Assembly (NCBI GenBank): GCA_030045175.1
Contig: JASIBM010000143.1
Span: 1-6,782 of the forward strand
From: Streptosporangiaceae bacterium
GTDB taxonomy: Bacteria > Actinomycetota > Actinomycetes > Streptosporangiales > Streptosporangiaceae
Direction of reading: 5' to 3'
DNA: 6,782 bases
This document shows positions 6,028 through 6,782 of the stretch, piece after piece (position 1 is the stretch's first letter; each line of letters begins with the position of its first letter). The notes beneath the pieces were generated by a model. The model was not told the origin of the DNA, did not search any database, and saw only the letters and a program-made list of their open reading frames with translations. A program made the translations under genes and the position numbers.

Positions 6028-6200
6028 GCCGACGAGACGGCGATCGGGCTGTAGAAGGTGTAATCGAGCGTCACGTGCAGCCGGGCAGGGAACTCGGCCT
6101 TGACCGCCACCGCCAGGCGAGCCGGGACGCCTGCCGCCGGGCATGTCGCTGCCGGTGCTGGTGTACCAGGCCCGACCAGCGCGATCGCGTTCTCCGCCAT
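6024..6200 (-). CDS. Small hypothetical protein (58 aa)
   Basis: Leftward ORF chosen at ATG 6200 because GGGAGG (minus strand, 6206-6211) lies 5 nt upstream; ATG 6245 would add 15 residues but has no such site. Third codon positions are mostly G or C, especially over the C-terminal half, as in real genes here. The product (MAENAIALVGPG at the start, FPARLHVTLDYTFYSPIA near the end) has one Cys (C20), an Ala/Pro-rich first half and a beta-like second half, with no signal or membrane segment. I do not recognise it; it could be the surviving C-terminal end of a larger secreted or pilin-like protein. It follows the DUF4232 gene by 70 bp in the same direction, and its TAG overlaps the TAA of the convergent LRV gene. 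Confidence 0.4.
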   Translation of the reverse strand: MAENAIALVGPGTPAPAATCPAAGVPARLAVAVKAEFPARLHVTLDYTFYSPIAVSSA

Positions 6201-6270
6201 CACCGCCTCCCGACAGCATCGCCCCCTGGAGACCAGCGCCGACACAGCCCAGGCGGCACTCCGCCATGCC

Positions 6271-6782
6271 CTAAGCGACCCACCCGGCGCTGACAGTGCT
6301 CACGTGCATCGTCACCAGCGATCGCAGGGCGCAGCCCAGCATGTTGAGCGGCCCGTAGAGCGCGGTGTACGTCCCAGGCGGATACACCTGGACCCAGTGC
6401 ACCTGCTCTTGGTGCCCGATGCAGTTGTTACTGATCAGCACGTCACTGACTCCCAGTGTCGCGTGCGCGGCGGCGCCCGGCGCGAGCGTGATGGTGGCCA
6501 GCGGCGTGATGCCACTGCGGTCCGCCGGCGCCCCGATGACGCTGCCGTGCGGCGCGGTGACGAAGGCGACGCCGGGATACCCGTACAGGGTGCACGTCGA
6601 CCCGGACACGTTGGTGAGATCGAGCGCGTAGTAGATCGTGCCGGCGGCGCCATTGGCCATCCCCACCGTCAGCTTTAGCGCCTTCGTAAGACACCGCGAA
6701 GGACCCGCCGGGACCGATTGGGTTGGGCTCGGCGAGCTTGACGGCGAGGCGGAACTCGACGGCGCTGAGCTCGAAGGCGCTG
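6271..6782 (-). CDS. DUF4232-type secreted protein (5' end outside window)
   Basis: Leftward partial gene entering from the right edge; 169 residues are visible before TAG at 6271-6273. It opens with a Ser/Pro/Ala linker (APSSSAPSSSASPSSSPSPT) and then a beta-rich domain of the DUF4232 type: SRCLTKALKLTVG, YYALDLTNVSGSTCTLYGYP, GVAFVTAPHGSVIGAPADR, ITPLATITLAPGAAAHATLG, and a C-terminal part with NNCIGHQ and LGCALRS. Four Cys in the domain suggest two disulfides, consistent with an extracellular location. Actinomycete members usually carry an N-terminal signal peptide or lipobox, which would lie outside the window. Function of the family is unknown. It is transcribed toward the MNIO operon and is probably unrelated to it. 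An in-frame ATG at 6666 would start inside the domain and remove the first Cys, so it is not the start. Confidence 0.88.
   Translation of the reverse strand, partial: APSSSAPSSSASPSSSPSPTQSVPAGPSRCLTKALKLTVGMANGAAGTIYYALDLTNVSGSTCTLYGYPGVAFVTAPHGSVIGAPADRSGITPLATITLAPGAAAHATLGVSDVLISNNCIGHQEQVHWVQVYPPGTYTALYGPLNMLGCALRSLVTMHVSTVSAGWVA

Noticed and set aside
6114..6133. Hairpin CAGGCG / CGCCTG as an operon terminator
   Set aside because: Only a 6-bp stem with an 8-nt loop, no T-run, and inside the small minus-strand ORF; such stems are frequent at this GC content.
6100..6678. 192-aa plus-strand ORF
   Set aside because: Antisense to the DUF4232 gene; composition is Arg/His-rich as expected for a shadow frame in high-GC DNA.

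Overview
High-GC DNA from an actinomycete. The pointers are strong GC bias at third codon positions, GTG starts, four-base ATGA stop/start overlaps, a secreted DUF4232-type protein with a Ser/Pro linker, and a Tat-like leader gene. Family names below come from remembered motifs, not from searches.

Left flank (1-985). A leftward gene is cut by the window edge. It encodes a twin-arginine-type leader (SRRTLIRRLLAAG) with a possible lipobox (LAGC), followed by a Thr-Pro dipeptide tract. Upstream of it lies a badly decayed IS630-family transposase (378-834, minus strand), recognisable only by reading across three frames. A short intergenic stretch before 986 holds a weak promoter-like sequence with a small dyad.

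Centre (986-6027). Five rightward genes are packed as one operon (three 4-bp ATGA overlaps and one 5-bp gap): a probable partner protein of a multinuclear non-heme iron oxidase (MNIO), the MNIO/DUF692 enzyme itself, an acyl-CoA-dehydrogenase-like flavoprotein, a GT-B glycosyltransferase, and an LRV-repeat (HEAT-like) protein. MNIO plus partner is the signature of RiPP-type peptide modification (as in MbnB/MbnC and TglH/TglI). The inferred role is oxidative tailoring of a peptide, followed by flavoenzyme chemistry and glycosylation, with the repeat protein as a possible scaffold. I do not recognise this gene combination as a described system. No classic precursor-peptide gene sits inside the operon. 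The divergent Tat-like/TP-repeat gene is the nearest candidate substrate, but that link is speculative.

Right flank (6024-6782). Convergent genes: a small possible 58-aa ORF whose stop overlaps that of the LRV gene, and a DUF4232-type secreted protein cut by the right edge.
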